NCBI GenBank assembly: GCA_018292915.2 | Contig: JACVVK020000190.1 | Span: 1,002,501-1,066,500, forward strand | Direction: 5' to 3' | Origin: Batillaria attramentaria | Lineage: Eukaryota; Mollusca; Gastropoda; Batillariidae | Length of the DNA stretch: 64,000 nt | In this document: piece by piece, positions 10,638 through 19,670 of the stretch | How positions within the stretch are numbered: position 1 is the stretch's first letter | Layout: each line of letters begins with the position of its first letter | Made by a program: the position numbers and the translations under genes | Notes under the pieces: generated by a model | What the model was told of the DNA's origin: nothing | The model's input: only the letters and a program-made list of their open reading frames with translations | Database searches by the model: none

Positions 10638-10751
10638 ATCTTGTTCACGGGCTGCCGGCCTGTGTTGTGATGCCATTGTTTAGCATTGCTGGTTTTGTGT
10701 TGTGTGTACCATGTCCAGTATGGCAGTGTTGAAGCCAGTATGTACGGACTA

Positions 10752-11151
<400 letters not shown>

Positions 11152-11224
11152 GATCAGATGAGTAATGATGATGCAGTTTGTATGTTTATTAGTGTAGCAA
11201 GGACAGATAGTAAGAGAGACCTGT

Positions 11225-11266
11225 GCGTCTATTATCTCATCCTTGATAAATAAAGTTTCAGTCAGT

Positions 11267-11300
<34 letters not shown>

Positions 11301-11310
11301 TGTGTGTGTA
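11225..11310 (+). mobile_element. Retroelement 3' tail ending in (CAGT)n then (TC)n
   Basis: TCATCCTTGATAAATAAAG followed by TTTCAGTCAGTCAGT and a TC array. A polyadenylation-like AATAAA just before a short tandem tail is typical of LINE 3' ends. No coding sequence is retained. Confidence 0.45.
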
Positions 11311-11664
11311 TGTGTTTCGAAAAATAACAGCCGCTAAAGAAGCGACCACAAAGCACGTAGCGGATGACGTAAGTAAGCCGACCACTGTGCACAGGACAAC
11401 GTCACTTCTTGTGTAGATGATACCTCCTGTTTGAACGAGAACCGGCCCATTTGGTTTTCACTTAGCAGAACGGTTTACCACATAGCTTTAGAAGCAGACT
11501 ACGACAGTTGCGTTAATCATGCGCCAGGTGTTTATGCGCACTGATACGAGCGTATATTCTGTGCATCAGAAGGTAGACAAGTTACACAAGTGCACAAATA
11601 CATGCTGTGGGTGCAAGTTATAACAGTGATCGGCGGTGACTTCTACAGAAAAGAGCGGTCGGAA

Positions 11665-11702
<38 letters not shown>

Positions 11703-12522
11703 GGATTCAATGAGTCTTTTATGTTTAAGCGGTAGAAGTAGTTAACGTGACAATCACAGAGAGAGAGAGCGCGCACTCACAAACTTTACAACGGTATATG
11801 ATTTGACAGGATGATTTGTCAGTTTTCGATCAGCCGTTGTTACATCAGTCTACATTACTACGCCGGCGCTGCTGCTAACTAGTGGAAGAAAACAGGAAGA
11901 GACCGGCGGGGGGGGGGGGGGGGAGGGGGGGTGCAGATAGCGAAAAACAAAAAAAAAGGCAAGCTAGAACAAGAGCGAAGGGAGGCAAGTCGTGTGAATA
12001 TTGTATTCACTGACGCTGGTGTTCAGAAACCCTAGGTTCAGAAACCCTAGAAACCCTATTTTTTAAGGTTTTTTTTTTTTTTTTTTCGCGACAAGGGAAT
12101 GCAATCGGTCTCAGATGTTGGCGGCAATGACAGAGTTGGCTCCCGTTGACCGATGTTCGTTTAAATGCCAAAGCTGCCGTGACTGACAGCCTGTACCGGC
12201 AACTGCCTCAGGTATTGTAATCATCTGTGTAAAATAAATTAAATTGATGCAGAGAAAATTGATCGATGCAACAGGTGGATGCACAATACTGGAATTTTGT
12301 TTGCTGCGAGTGGGTGCAGCCGCGGTTCTTTTCACGGTTCACTGTGTGACTGAGTAAGTGTCTGTTTTTAGTTTTGCTTCTTTGGCTTTCAATGTTCATT
12401 TGCATTGACTTGCTTGCTTTTAACATGTTTGTCTGTTGTTGTTTGTCTTTCGTCTATGTTGTCGCTGTTGCTGTTGCACGATCGATTCTCAAAGCACACC
12501 CAGTTCGTCCCCCTTCTCGAAC
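11311..12522. other. No gene recognised
   Basis: Contains (GA)n at 11673-11700, a poly-G tract at 11908-11938, A-rich and T-rich tracts (11947-11957, 12067-12086) and a short tandem of AAACCCTAG near 12030-12058. No exon or transposon protein was seen. Confidence 0.4.
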
Positions 12523-13792
12523 CTGGGGCCGAGGTCACGACGCGAACGCAAATTTCTTTGCGCAAATGGGTTGCGGATCGTAAGTTCGTACGTGGCTACG
12601 TGAAAACTATCTCTTCCGCTAGTTGGCCGGTCACGACGCGCACTTACTGGAAACGGTGTCAAGTACGGGCTATTTTTAGATAGGCGTGGGACCCCTGGGA
12701 TTCCCACGGAAAACACCATCACGTGGCCTGCACAAATTCTCCTTCCAGCGTGCGAAGCGTGAAAGAGTAGAGGGGGTGTGTTCACTACGCGTTCACTACA
12801 GAATTTTTGATCGAGTCATGTTTATCTGCCGTAGCGTCAGGTTAAATGCGTGGCATGTATGTGGAGAGTGTGATCAGGAGAGCATGCAGGTCGCATATAG
12901 ACCGCTTCCTAGCAGTCTCTATCTCAACATTGGACGGACTACAACGAGTAGAAGCATTTACTGCACGTACAAACCGTATGTAGCAGGCTCACTGGCAAGC
13001 TGAAAACCAACGGAATGAACCTCAATCAAAGAACAACGAAAAACGAAAAAGGAGAGGATAACAACAACATCAACAAAACTCTCCACATACATGCCACGCA
13101 TTTAACCTGACTTGCTACGGCAGAGAAACATGACTCGACCATAACTCTGGATTCGGAACCCGCACATTTCGGGTCCACAACTGACACTGTGTGACAATGA
13201 ATGAGACCTGCATTGACAGGCATACGATCAAAACGGTGGTGGCTGATCAGTGAGGACTGACCGAGTGCGTTCAGCACTGAACTAGTAGTCCGAAACACAC
13301 ACAACAAATGTTAACCCACAAAAAGGAATAAATCAACCCACGATGTGTGTACAGCCGGCCATACAGGCCTTTGCATTGCAGGGTGCGTAGTGAACTGAAC
13401 GCGCCCCCTCTACACTCAAGTCGTCCTACAGAAGACTGTACACAATTCCTGCAGGTCTCTCCTCCTAAATCTAAACCTTTGAAGCATGTCCACATCGTCG
13501 TACAAGTCAAAAGGGTTAGTACGATCGCGGAACACCCTTTCCCGTCGCAATGCTCTTCTCATTTGCAGTTCAGGTAAATCAAGCGGGCCGCCATTTTTCA
13601 GATTTACGCAAAAGCTACGACACCTTTCCGACACCCTCCTAGGTGGTGTACAATACGCAAGGTTTCCGAGCGGCCGTAACTTTGCGCAAACGTCATGACC
13701 ACCCACTTTTATCACAAATCGTAAGTTACGGACCCTCGCGTGCGTAAATCGGTGGCGGAAAAGTTACGAACGCGTCGTGACCACGGCTCCAG
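12523..13792 (-). mobile_element. PIF/Harbinger-like foldback DNA transposon, non-autonomous
   Basis: The left end CTGGGGCCGAGGTCACGACG and the reversed right end CTGGAGCCGTGGTCACGACG are inverted repeats with two mismatches over at least 22 bp. Both ends are bordered by AAC (12520-12522 and 13793-13795), a 3-bp duplication. A transposase relic lies on the minus strand (13416-13562). Inside, about 60 bp at 12808-12867 is inverted at 13079-13141, and GTAGAGGGGG-TTCACTACG (12763-12790) is inverted at 13385-13415. The left arm therefore looks like a deleted inverted copy of the right arm. Length 1270 bp. A TWA duplication is more usual for this superfamily, so AAC should be checked. Confidence 0.7.
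13416..13562 (-). pseudogene. Harbinger-type (HARBI1-like) transposase N-terminal relic
   Basis: From Met at 13562 the frame reads MRRALRRERVFRDRTNPFDL, YDDVDMLQRFRFRRRDLQEL, then CTVFCRTT and a stop. Basic 'RRERVFRDR.NP.D.YDD.....RFRF.R....EL' is the usual start of PIF/Harbinger nuclease proteins, before the DDE domain. Family members are about 350-400 residues; about 48 remain and no DDE residue is left. It lies inside matching terminal inverted repeats. The upstream part of the same frame (13563-13715) has no recognisable family pattern. Confidence 0.72.
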
Positions 13793-13934
13793 AACACCAA
13801 AACAGCTGCAACGGCCGACAACAACGATCAAGCCTCACGCAGAGAGCACAAATGGTAGGGGTTGTCTCCCTTCGACCTGAAGGCACTCTGTACAAGGCCG
13901 GTGGAGGCAGAGCAAAAAAAAAAAAAAAAAAACA

Positions 13935-14345
13935 CGGGTGGGTGGGTGTTTAACGTCCCTATCCCCCCACATACGGGTGATATCAAAGACGGGGCAACGA
14001 TGAAAAAGCCAGCACAAATATTTGGCCCCAGCCGGGATACGAACTCACGACCCGAGCATTAGAAGTCCAACGCTCTACTATTCCGCGGCTATCCCGGTGT
14101 AACAGGCCGAAGTATACCCCTGGCTACTTTAACCCTCAGGTATACACCCCGGGGTATTGTCTGGGCTAGGGCAGTTTATACGGGGGGGGGGGGGAGGGAT
14201 AATCTGGGCTAGGCCAGTTCATACGGGGGGATAATCTGGGCTAGGCCAGTTTATACAGGGGTATAGTTTGGGCTAGGCCCGTTTATACGGGGATATACTC
14301 CAGGCGGGGTATAATCTGGACTGCTACACCGGCTCCCGCAGAAAA
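13935..14345 (-). mobile_element. SINE-A interrupted by a TIR element
   Basis: The SINE tail and body (13935-14097) and the final 5' bases of the head (14329-14337, CCGGCTCCC) are parts of one SINE-A copy. They are separated by the 231-bp insert 14098-14328. An A-rich tract (13913-13931) lies at its left. The target duplication of the SINE is unclear; GCAG near both sides may be part of it. Confidence 0.85.
14098..14328. mobile_element. 231-bp MITE-like TIR element with CCGG TSD
   Basis: The left end TGTAACAGGCCGAAGTATAC and the reversed right end TGTAGCAGTCCAGATTATAC match at 18 of 23 positions when extended through CCCC. CCGG flanks both sides (14094-14097, 14329-14332), and excision restores the SINE-A head. 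The inside is about four diverged ~32-bp repeats built around GGGCTAGGCCAGTTTATAC plus a poly-G tract. It has no coding capacity. The superfamily was not recognised. Confidence 0.8.
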
Positions 14346-14554
14346 ACAGACAGCTTTGCTCAAACGTTTCTATGGTAAATAATAAGCCATGAACTGCGAT
14401 ATATGACGAGAATAGACTGTATTTTCAAACCTCAGTCAGCAATAGTTTTCGCTCACTGACATTTTATCTACAACTGGCTGACTGCAGTCGGGAATATGCA
14501 AATTAGTTTTAAATGCAGGGCTTCCATGATCAGCGTATGATTGTAGCTCCGTAC

Positions 14555-15074
14555 CGGCCCCCGTAGTGTAGTGGTTAGCACTTCAGACCATGGACCGGGA
14601 GACCCGGGTTCGAGTCCCAGCCGAGGCAAGCGGGATTTTTCCTACCTAGGTCGGCTCCTACCCAGAGCGGATGTGCTATGGACCCAGCAGGGAGCCGGGC
14701 TGTTGCCACACAGCCGAGATTCACCCACTTCACGGGTGCGACTTTGGGGGTGCTTCCCTTTGTATGACACGTCTTATAATGTGGACGATTACACGGCCGG
14801 CGCCGCAGGTGCCGTAGTTCCCGGGCCTGGTTCATGCCGGGATATTTGTGACAAGAAGTGCGGAATGCGGCCCTGTCCCGCAGTCCAAAACCACACGGAC
14901 CTCCATAGCATCATCTTACCATCATCCTCATCTCCATCCTCGTGCACAATAAAAATTGTCCCAGCTTCCGAGCCCTCCTTGGATTCCACTCATGACCTGG
15001 GAGGAACACCACTGAAACCGGCAAAAGAGTTCGGGCAGCCAAAAATGAATAAATAAATAACAAAAAAATTAAAA
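14555..15074 (+). mobile_element. tRNA-headed retroelement, family E, 520 bp
   Basis: The head has a tRNA-like A box (TAGTGTAGTGGTTAGCA) and B box (GGGTTCGAGTCCC). A ~420-nt body follows, then an A-rich tail (AATAAATAAATAAC...). It is flanked by an imperfect 13-bp duplication: TGTAGCTCCGTAC (14542-14554) and TGTATCTCCGTAA (15075-15087). A 161-codon open frame (14571-15056) spans the element but looks like chance, because it begins in the Pol III head. A second, heavily interrupted copy is at 38138-39009. Confidence 0.78.
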
Positions 15075-15254
15075 TGTATCTCCGTAACATTAGGGAGGAA
15101 GACTTACCGGGGTGGGGGACGGGGTAAGCGTCCAGTGTATCCTTGAATCAATCCGGTGGCGTTGAAGTCTCAATGCGTATGACAGGCATACAACAGAATG
15201 TGGAAAACTTTTCGTCAAATGCGCTGACTCCGTGCTTCAGACTCAGTCACTTGG

Positions 15255-16390
15255 GTCTTTTTTTTTTTCTTTTTTTTTTTTAACTATCTTTCCTTTCAAA
15301 ACCTCTCCCTAAGCGCCGTGAGCACTCAGTTAAGCTAGGGTCACAACCGGCCGTACGGGCTCCTACGGCGGGTCTACGGCCAAAAATCGTGGCAAATCTT
15401 GCGAACGGCGCACGGGCGTCCTGCGAAATTTCCAGGTCGCAAGGAGGCCGCAGAGCGCTGCGGCCGGTTTTCGACATGATCAGCAAACTCTACGATCACC
15501 TGCGATTGTTTACACACTTGCGTTGGCCGCACGGCCACTGTACGGCCAACACACGATTGCCGCAAGTGCATCGTACGACTTTGACCTCTCGGGGCGAGAA
15601 AAATAGGTCACGATGGCCGCACGGCGGCCGCACGATGAACGCACAACTGACGTACGGTTGTCTTGCGTGCTTCCCACAAGGATCGCACGATGGCCGCACG
15701 TGATCACAGACCGCAAGTCGGTAGTACGATGTTCCCACGATGCTCCGCAAGGCTGACGCAAGACCAGGTGCGGGCCCGGGGGATGTTGGTGTGCAATGTA
15801 GAAGTGTTGCAGTGCTGTGTCAGTGTCTGTCAAGTTGTGTACGTGTCCATAGATTTGTCAAACTCTCTGTTAATAATATCCAAATCCTCTGATGTCTTCT
15901 TTCCATAAACAAACTACATGTATATATGTAGGCTGGTCCCTATATGCATGAAAAACGCGTGTCGGCCATGGCCGTCGAACGACCGACGCACACCACGCGT
16001 ACAGAGCACTTACGATAGCCGTACGGCGCACGCACGACACCCGTATAGCCCGTGCAAACATCGTCAACATCGCACGAACGTCGTACGAAGGCGTACGACC
16101 TCCGTACGATAACTGCGAGGACAACGTACGATCCGTACGGCCGTCGTACGATTTTTGACCAACTGAAATCGGAAGACGTTACCCGCGGGGAACGTACGCC
16201 ATCGCACGTATATCGTACGCACGATTTGCAACCTTAATTTTTTTTTTTTTTCAGATCGTAGAAGCCGCAGGCCGCAGACATTTCGTGGAGATCGCAAGCA
16301 TAAAAAAAATCGTGCGGCCGGTTGTGACCGAGGCCTTAGGGTGGAGCCGTGCGCTATATCAAGTCTCCATCATCATCATCATCAATACAG
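15255..16390 (+). mobile_element. LINE 3' UTR and (ATC)n tail, split by a TIR element
   Basis: The pieces 15278-15332 and 16336-16390 join into TCTCCCTAAGCGCCGTGAGC ... TTA ... GTGGAGCCGTGCGCTATATC and then AAGTCTCCATCATCATC. The uninterrupted version is at 53024-53130, where it directly follows a LINE RT C-terminus. The pieces are therefore the same LINE's 3' UTR, and everything between is a later insertion. Confidence 0.88.
15333..16335. mobile_element. 1003-bp TIR element (Harbinger-like) with TTA TSD, rich in GTACG/CGTAC motifs
   Basis: Left end AGCTAGGGTCACAACCGGCC and reversed right end GGCCTCGGTCACAACCGGCC form TIRs of about 21 bp with four mismatches. TTA flanks both ends (15330-15332, 16336-16338), and the homologous empty site at 53081-53083 has one TTA. 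A 3-bp TTA duplication fits PIF/Harbinger. The inside is packed with CpG-containing motifs such as CGTACG, GTACGA and GATGGCCGCACG, except for an AT-richer centre (15790-15950). No transposase is recognisable; minus-strand open frames across it are motif-driven. Confidence 0.85.
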
Positions 16391-16707
16391 CATCTGAAAC
16401 CATTGTGGTGACTCTGGCCGGCGTAATGTTGTTCTAGAAGTGTACCGCGTACTGAGCAGACGACGTTAATTGGTCGCGGACTGAGGACCAGCTAGACGGC
16501 GCTGATTGGTTGCTATTTTTATCAGCTTTTCCGAGTCCCAGTCTGTTCGAAAATGGACCGTAGGTTCAAAGAAAATCGTGTTTCTCTAAATTAGAAGTCA
16601 CAAAGTCACGAAAACGGTCGCAATGGCCATTTGAAAACACCCTTTTATCTGATATAGCAGCCTTACAGCTTCGAAAACGGCAGTTTTCTATCTCAGCGGC
16701 GTGGTTT

Positions 16708-16738
<31 letters not shown>
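16391..16738. other. No gene recognised; (GTT)n at the end
   Basis: Unique-looking sequence with an inverted CCAAT-like CTGATTGGTTGC at about 16501. It ends in a (GTT)n array (16709-16738) that forms the tail of the SINE-C copy to the right (minus orientation). Confidence 0.4.
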
Positions 16739-16740
<2 letters not shown>

Positions 16741-17424
16741 TTAATACTCTATTATCCCTTTTCGGGAAATTCGGACTACTTCCCCCAGGGGAAGCGCGTC
16801 GCCGCGGTGCAGCGCCACCCAATATATATGGGGCGGTCGGTGGTCTAGTGGTTAAGAGACTTGTCACCAATGCGAGAGGTCATGGGTTCGAGTCCCACTC
16901 GGGGCAAAGAATTTTTCCTTCTCGTATGTGGCACCGTTCACTCGGGCCGATCGTCGGGGGTTCTCTCCGGGTACTCCGGCTTCCTCCCCCTCTGCTTTGG
17001 AAATGTTCAGCCCACCAAATTTGAAAAAAAAAATGCAAATTCTAAATTCCGAAATTTTAATAGCTGAGCTGACCCTTCGCACCACGTGATTGTAATGTGT
17101 TCATGTCCAGTGTGTTAGAGAATGCGTGTGATTCGCGTGAGCGTGTGTGTTGGGGTCAGTTCGCGGCGCTTTGAGCCGATTCATGAAATTGGATAAAGCG
17201 CCTATACAATTATTATTATTATTACAATTTTGCTGGGGGAGGAAAGCCGGATAACCCGGAGAGAAACTCCCGATGAGCAGCCCGGCAGCCAGGAAAAACC
17301 GGTATCACATTATCACAAGCTCGACCTGGGCTCGAACCCACGCTTCATCGCCATGACACTGGTGACGGCCGTTCAGTAGCGCGGCGGCTAAATCCGACGC
17401 GTTACCTATTAGACCACCGCGGTA
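16739..17424 (-). mobile_element. SINE-C interrupted by SINE-B
   Basis: The tail part (16739-16826) and the head and middle part (17220-17424) belong to one minus-strand SINE-C. Aligned by eye with the copy at 26978, the joint falls between GCAGCGCCACCCAATATA and ACAATTTTGCTGGG. The head has an anticodon-like insert and a B box (GGGCTCGAACCCACG on the plus strand, that is, GGGTTCGAGCCC). The tail ends in (AAC)n on the minus strand. Confidence 0.85.
16827..17222 (+). mobile_element. SINE-B, full length, nested in SINE-C
   Basis: The tRNA-like head has GGTGGTCTAGTGGTTAAGAG (A box) and GGGTTCGAGTCCCAC (B box). The body includes GGCTTCCTCCCCCTCTGCTT and AGCTGAGCTGACCCTTCGCA. The 3' end is GGATAAAGCGCCTATACAAT followed by (TTA)n. 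The ending resembles LINE 3' tails in this window (GCGC...TATA.A.. then ATT repeats). It splits a SINE-C and is therefore younger than it. Other copies are at 19671 (+), 38505 (+) and 50925 (-). Confidence 0.9.
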
Positions 17425-17990
17425 CGAACATACAGGCTTTAATTATCGTTTCCTTACCTTGTAGCGCTGATCTTTTAATGTCTTCTCCTTATCTACACCC
17501 CCCCCCCTTCCCCTCCCGCCCCCAATCCCTTTTTTTTCCAGAGAGGTTTCACAACCCCTCGTAACTTCCGCCCATAGCGTTCTACCATTCCTGTTTGCTT
17601 ACTTGCCAGCGTCAGTGACCGTTTTTCTTTTTCATTTTAGTAATGTTAGTAGCGTCTAGAAATTTAAACCTTGATGAAGTTCTTGTATGAATGTCCTTCA
17701 GCAAGTAAATGTACCTTTTTCACAAACACCCTCGGAATAACCGCTGACACTGTAACATTATGTACTTTTAGACGAGTCAAGTTTCTCCACTCCTTTAACG
17801 CACACGTGTTCCGGGGGAAAAAAAAGTTCGTACACTTGAGAAGATGTATTATTTTTCTTTTCTGGAAAATGAACACTTCTGACGACGCCTCCATGGCAAT
17901 ATCGCCCACAGAGTCACACTTAAACTGAACTAGGTACAGGTCGTCCAATCATGATGTGACAGGATAGCGAAATTTAAACGATGTGTCATA
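17425..17990. other. No gene recognised
   Basis: Contains C-rich (17496-17512) and T-rich stretches. Two overlapping open frames of about 90 codons on opposite strands (17664-17948) show no recognisable family. Confidence 0.35.

Positions 17991-17992
<2 letters not shown>

Positions 17993-18048
<56 letters not shown>
17993..18048. repeat. (CT)n microsatellite
   Basis: Perfect CT array of about 28 units. A GA array (18091-18121) begins 43 nt further on, so the two could pair as a hairpin. Confidence 0.95.
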
Positions 18049-18052
<4 letters not shown>

Positions 18053-18089
18053 CGTTGAATCTTGCTTACATGCGTACGCGGATGAGTGC

Positions 18090-18121
<32 letters not shown>

Positions 18122-18124
<3 letters not shown>

Positions 18125-18200
18125 TGAAATTGAAATAACTTTATTTGAAAACGGTGGAAGTTTTGGCCTTGCAACCAATTTTCAAACTTGCCGTTTTTAA
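18122..18200 (-). mobile_element. LINE 3' end with (CAATTT)n tail
   Basis: On the minus strand it reads ACGGCAAGTTTGAAAATTGG, ..., CAAATAAAGTTATTTCAATT followed by TC repeats. It is homologous to the plus-strand sequence at 18318-18383 and the two are arranged in opposite orientation. AATAAA before a tandem tail marks a retroelement terminus. Confidence 0.6.
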
Positions 18201-18218
18201 GAGCAAACAACTAAACAA

Positions 18219-18219
18219 A

Positions 18220-18253
<34 letters not shown>
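18219..18253. repeat. (GA)n microsatellite
   Basis: GA array with one AA interruption, lying between two oppositely oriented LINE 3' ends. Confidence 0.9.
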
Positions 18254-18317
18254 TCACCTGTAAATATTTGATCTCAATGTTTTAATTTTCTTTGCTAGAT
18301 GTGTTTTAGTAGCGTGT

Positions 18318-18381
18318 AGCAACGGCAAGTTTGTAAATTGACGTTCTTCTCTGTCAAAACTTTACCGTTGGGAAATAAAGT

Positions 18382-18470
<89 letters not shown>
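18318..18470 (+). mobile_element. LINE 3' end with (ATC)n then (TC)n tail
   Basis: ACGGCAAGTTTGTAAATTGA, then GGGAAATAAAGTTTCATC and twelve or so ATC units, which change into a TC array. This is the same family as 18122-18200. The tail grades into microsatellite, and the SINE-A that follows has landed at the end of that array. Confidence 0.65.
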
Positions 18471-18477
<7 letters not shown>

Positions 18478-18482
18478 CGGGG

Positions 18483-18654
18483 AGCCGGGGTGGCCGAATG
18501 GTAGAGCGTTGGACTCTCAATGCTCGGGTCGTGAGTTCGTACCCCGGTTGGGGCCAAATATTCGTGCTGGCTTTTTCATCGTTGCCCCGTCTTTGATATC
18601 ACCCGTAGGTGGTGGAAAAGGACGTTAAACACCCAAACACCCACCCCACCCACC
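18483..18654 (+). mobile_element. SINE-A, full length, 15-bp TSD
   Basis: Plus-strand copy: head GGAGCCGGGGTGGCCGAATG, B box GAGTTCGTACCCC, body GTTGCCCCGTCTTTGATATC, tail of CCCACCC units. It is flanked by CTCTGTAATGCGGGG at 18468-18482 and 18655-18669. The duplication shares its first bases with the preceding TC array. Confidence 0.95.
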
Positions 18655-18669
18655 CTCTGTAATGCGGGG

Positions 18670-19398
18670 GAGGGGGGGGGGTGGCTCTACATACGCGTGA
18701 ATACATATTATGAAGGACAGAATAAGTTAGTAAAATATTCATCTATATGCTTTAAACTATGGATCGTTTCAAAATTTCTTTTCCAACTTCTAAACAGAAA
18801 AACTTGGCTTTGTCAAAAGTTGATGCTAACCTTGACACCCCCGTCGCTCCATAACTGACGTGCACCTTACCAGGTGAGCGGGGTGGTAACTTTTACATGA
18901 CAGAACCATGCCAAAGTCTGTCTCGCTACTGTCGTTTTGAGAATAATTGTGGTTATCAGACAGTGCATCCTCTACTTTTATGACGGTTATAAGCCGTTTT
19001 GCTGATTTTTAAAAAAGTTTTCAGTCTTCCTGACTGTCTTTCTGCCATTCTTCTGAGATACGATTATCGACGTCTTCTCCTCGACTTTTTGCAGTCTGGT
19101 TTTCGTAAGCGGCCGGATCTCATTTCAAAGTGGCACTCAAAAAGCACAACGATAAGGGTATGCACGACACAGACTACTTAAAGGAATTAATTTACGGCCT
19201 AATAACCTTAGGGTTTTTTTCCGTGCCATAACAGAAATACAGATCACATGATTACCGGAGCTAATTAAGTCTATACGGCTGAACGGTTATCTTCCCACGC
19301 GCGTGTGGGAGACCGGTGTAGCACGAAACATGAACTCCCAAGCAAAAGTTACACCGGCGGGGTACTTCCAGCTTAGAGCTGATGTTATACCTGATACT
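18670..19398. other. No gene recognised
   Basis: Unique-looking sequence. A short frame near 19000-19180 (FSLPDCLSAILLRYDYRR) has no recognisable family. Confidence 0.35.
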
Positions 19399-19540
19399 GG
19401 AGCTGCGTGGTCAGTGGTGAGCACTGGACTGTCAAAGCTTGGGTTGAGAGTTTGATTCCCTGTTGGAAAATGAAGAAATTTTGCTGGCATACTTTGTCAG
19501 CATTGCCCCTTTCTTGTATAATCCTTATATGGTGAAATGT
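19399..19540 (+). mobile_element. Diverged SINE-A relic
   Basis: Aligns by eye with SINE-A over the head and body: GGAGCTGCGTGGTCAGTGG, GGACTGTCAAAGCTTGGG, GAGAGTTTGATTCCCTG and GCTGGCATACTTTGTCAGCA. It has many substitutions and no clear tail or duplication. It is an old member and shows the family has been active over a long time. Confidence 0.55.
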
Positions 19541-19670
19541 GACGCAACACTCCAAACCAACCATCCAAAATACACGTATGCTCGTCGACCCGCGAAAGTG
19601 CGTGACACGGAATCTCTGACGAGGACTGTCACTGCACACCCACGGCGTGTTTTTCGGAGCGGTAGTGGCG

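Larger units (their letters stand above)
8158..10640 (+). mobile_element. Decayed APE-type LINE (non-LTR retrotransposon) with nested insertions
   Basis: ORF2 modules occur in the expected order on one strand: endonuclease N-terminus (8335-8505), linker with PWFDQEC (about 8697-8860), reverse-transcriptase N-terminal region (9126-9457), palm (9998-10412) and FADD segment (10443-10620). The endonuclease C-terminal half is deleted between about 8510 and 8690. A SINE-A copy (8938-9109) and a microsatellite-bearing insert (about 9512-9998) split it, and frameshifts and a nonsense codon follow. It cannot be autonomous. Matching of the PGPDG-like motif, FADD and the WNVDG endonuclease start supports a LINE; the clade is unassigned. 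Confidence 0.88.

Noticed and set aside
14571..15056. 161-codon open frame
   Set aside because: It begins inside the Pol III-type head of a family E retroelement and follows its length, so it is most likely chance.
15510..15833. Protein in the minus-strand frame of the 1-kb TIR element
   Set aside because: The residues come from repeated CGTACG/GGCCGCACG motifs and have no similarity I can recognise to transposases.
16840..16910. Possible tRNA gene (GGTTCGAGTCCCAC)
   Set aside because: It is the head of SINE-B, which occurs several times with the same body and 3' end.
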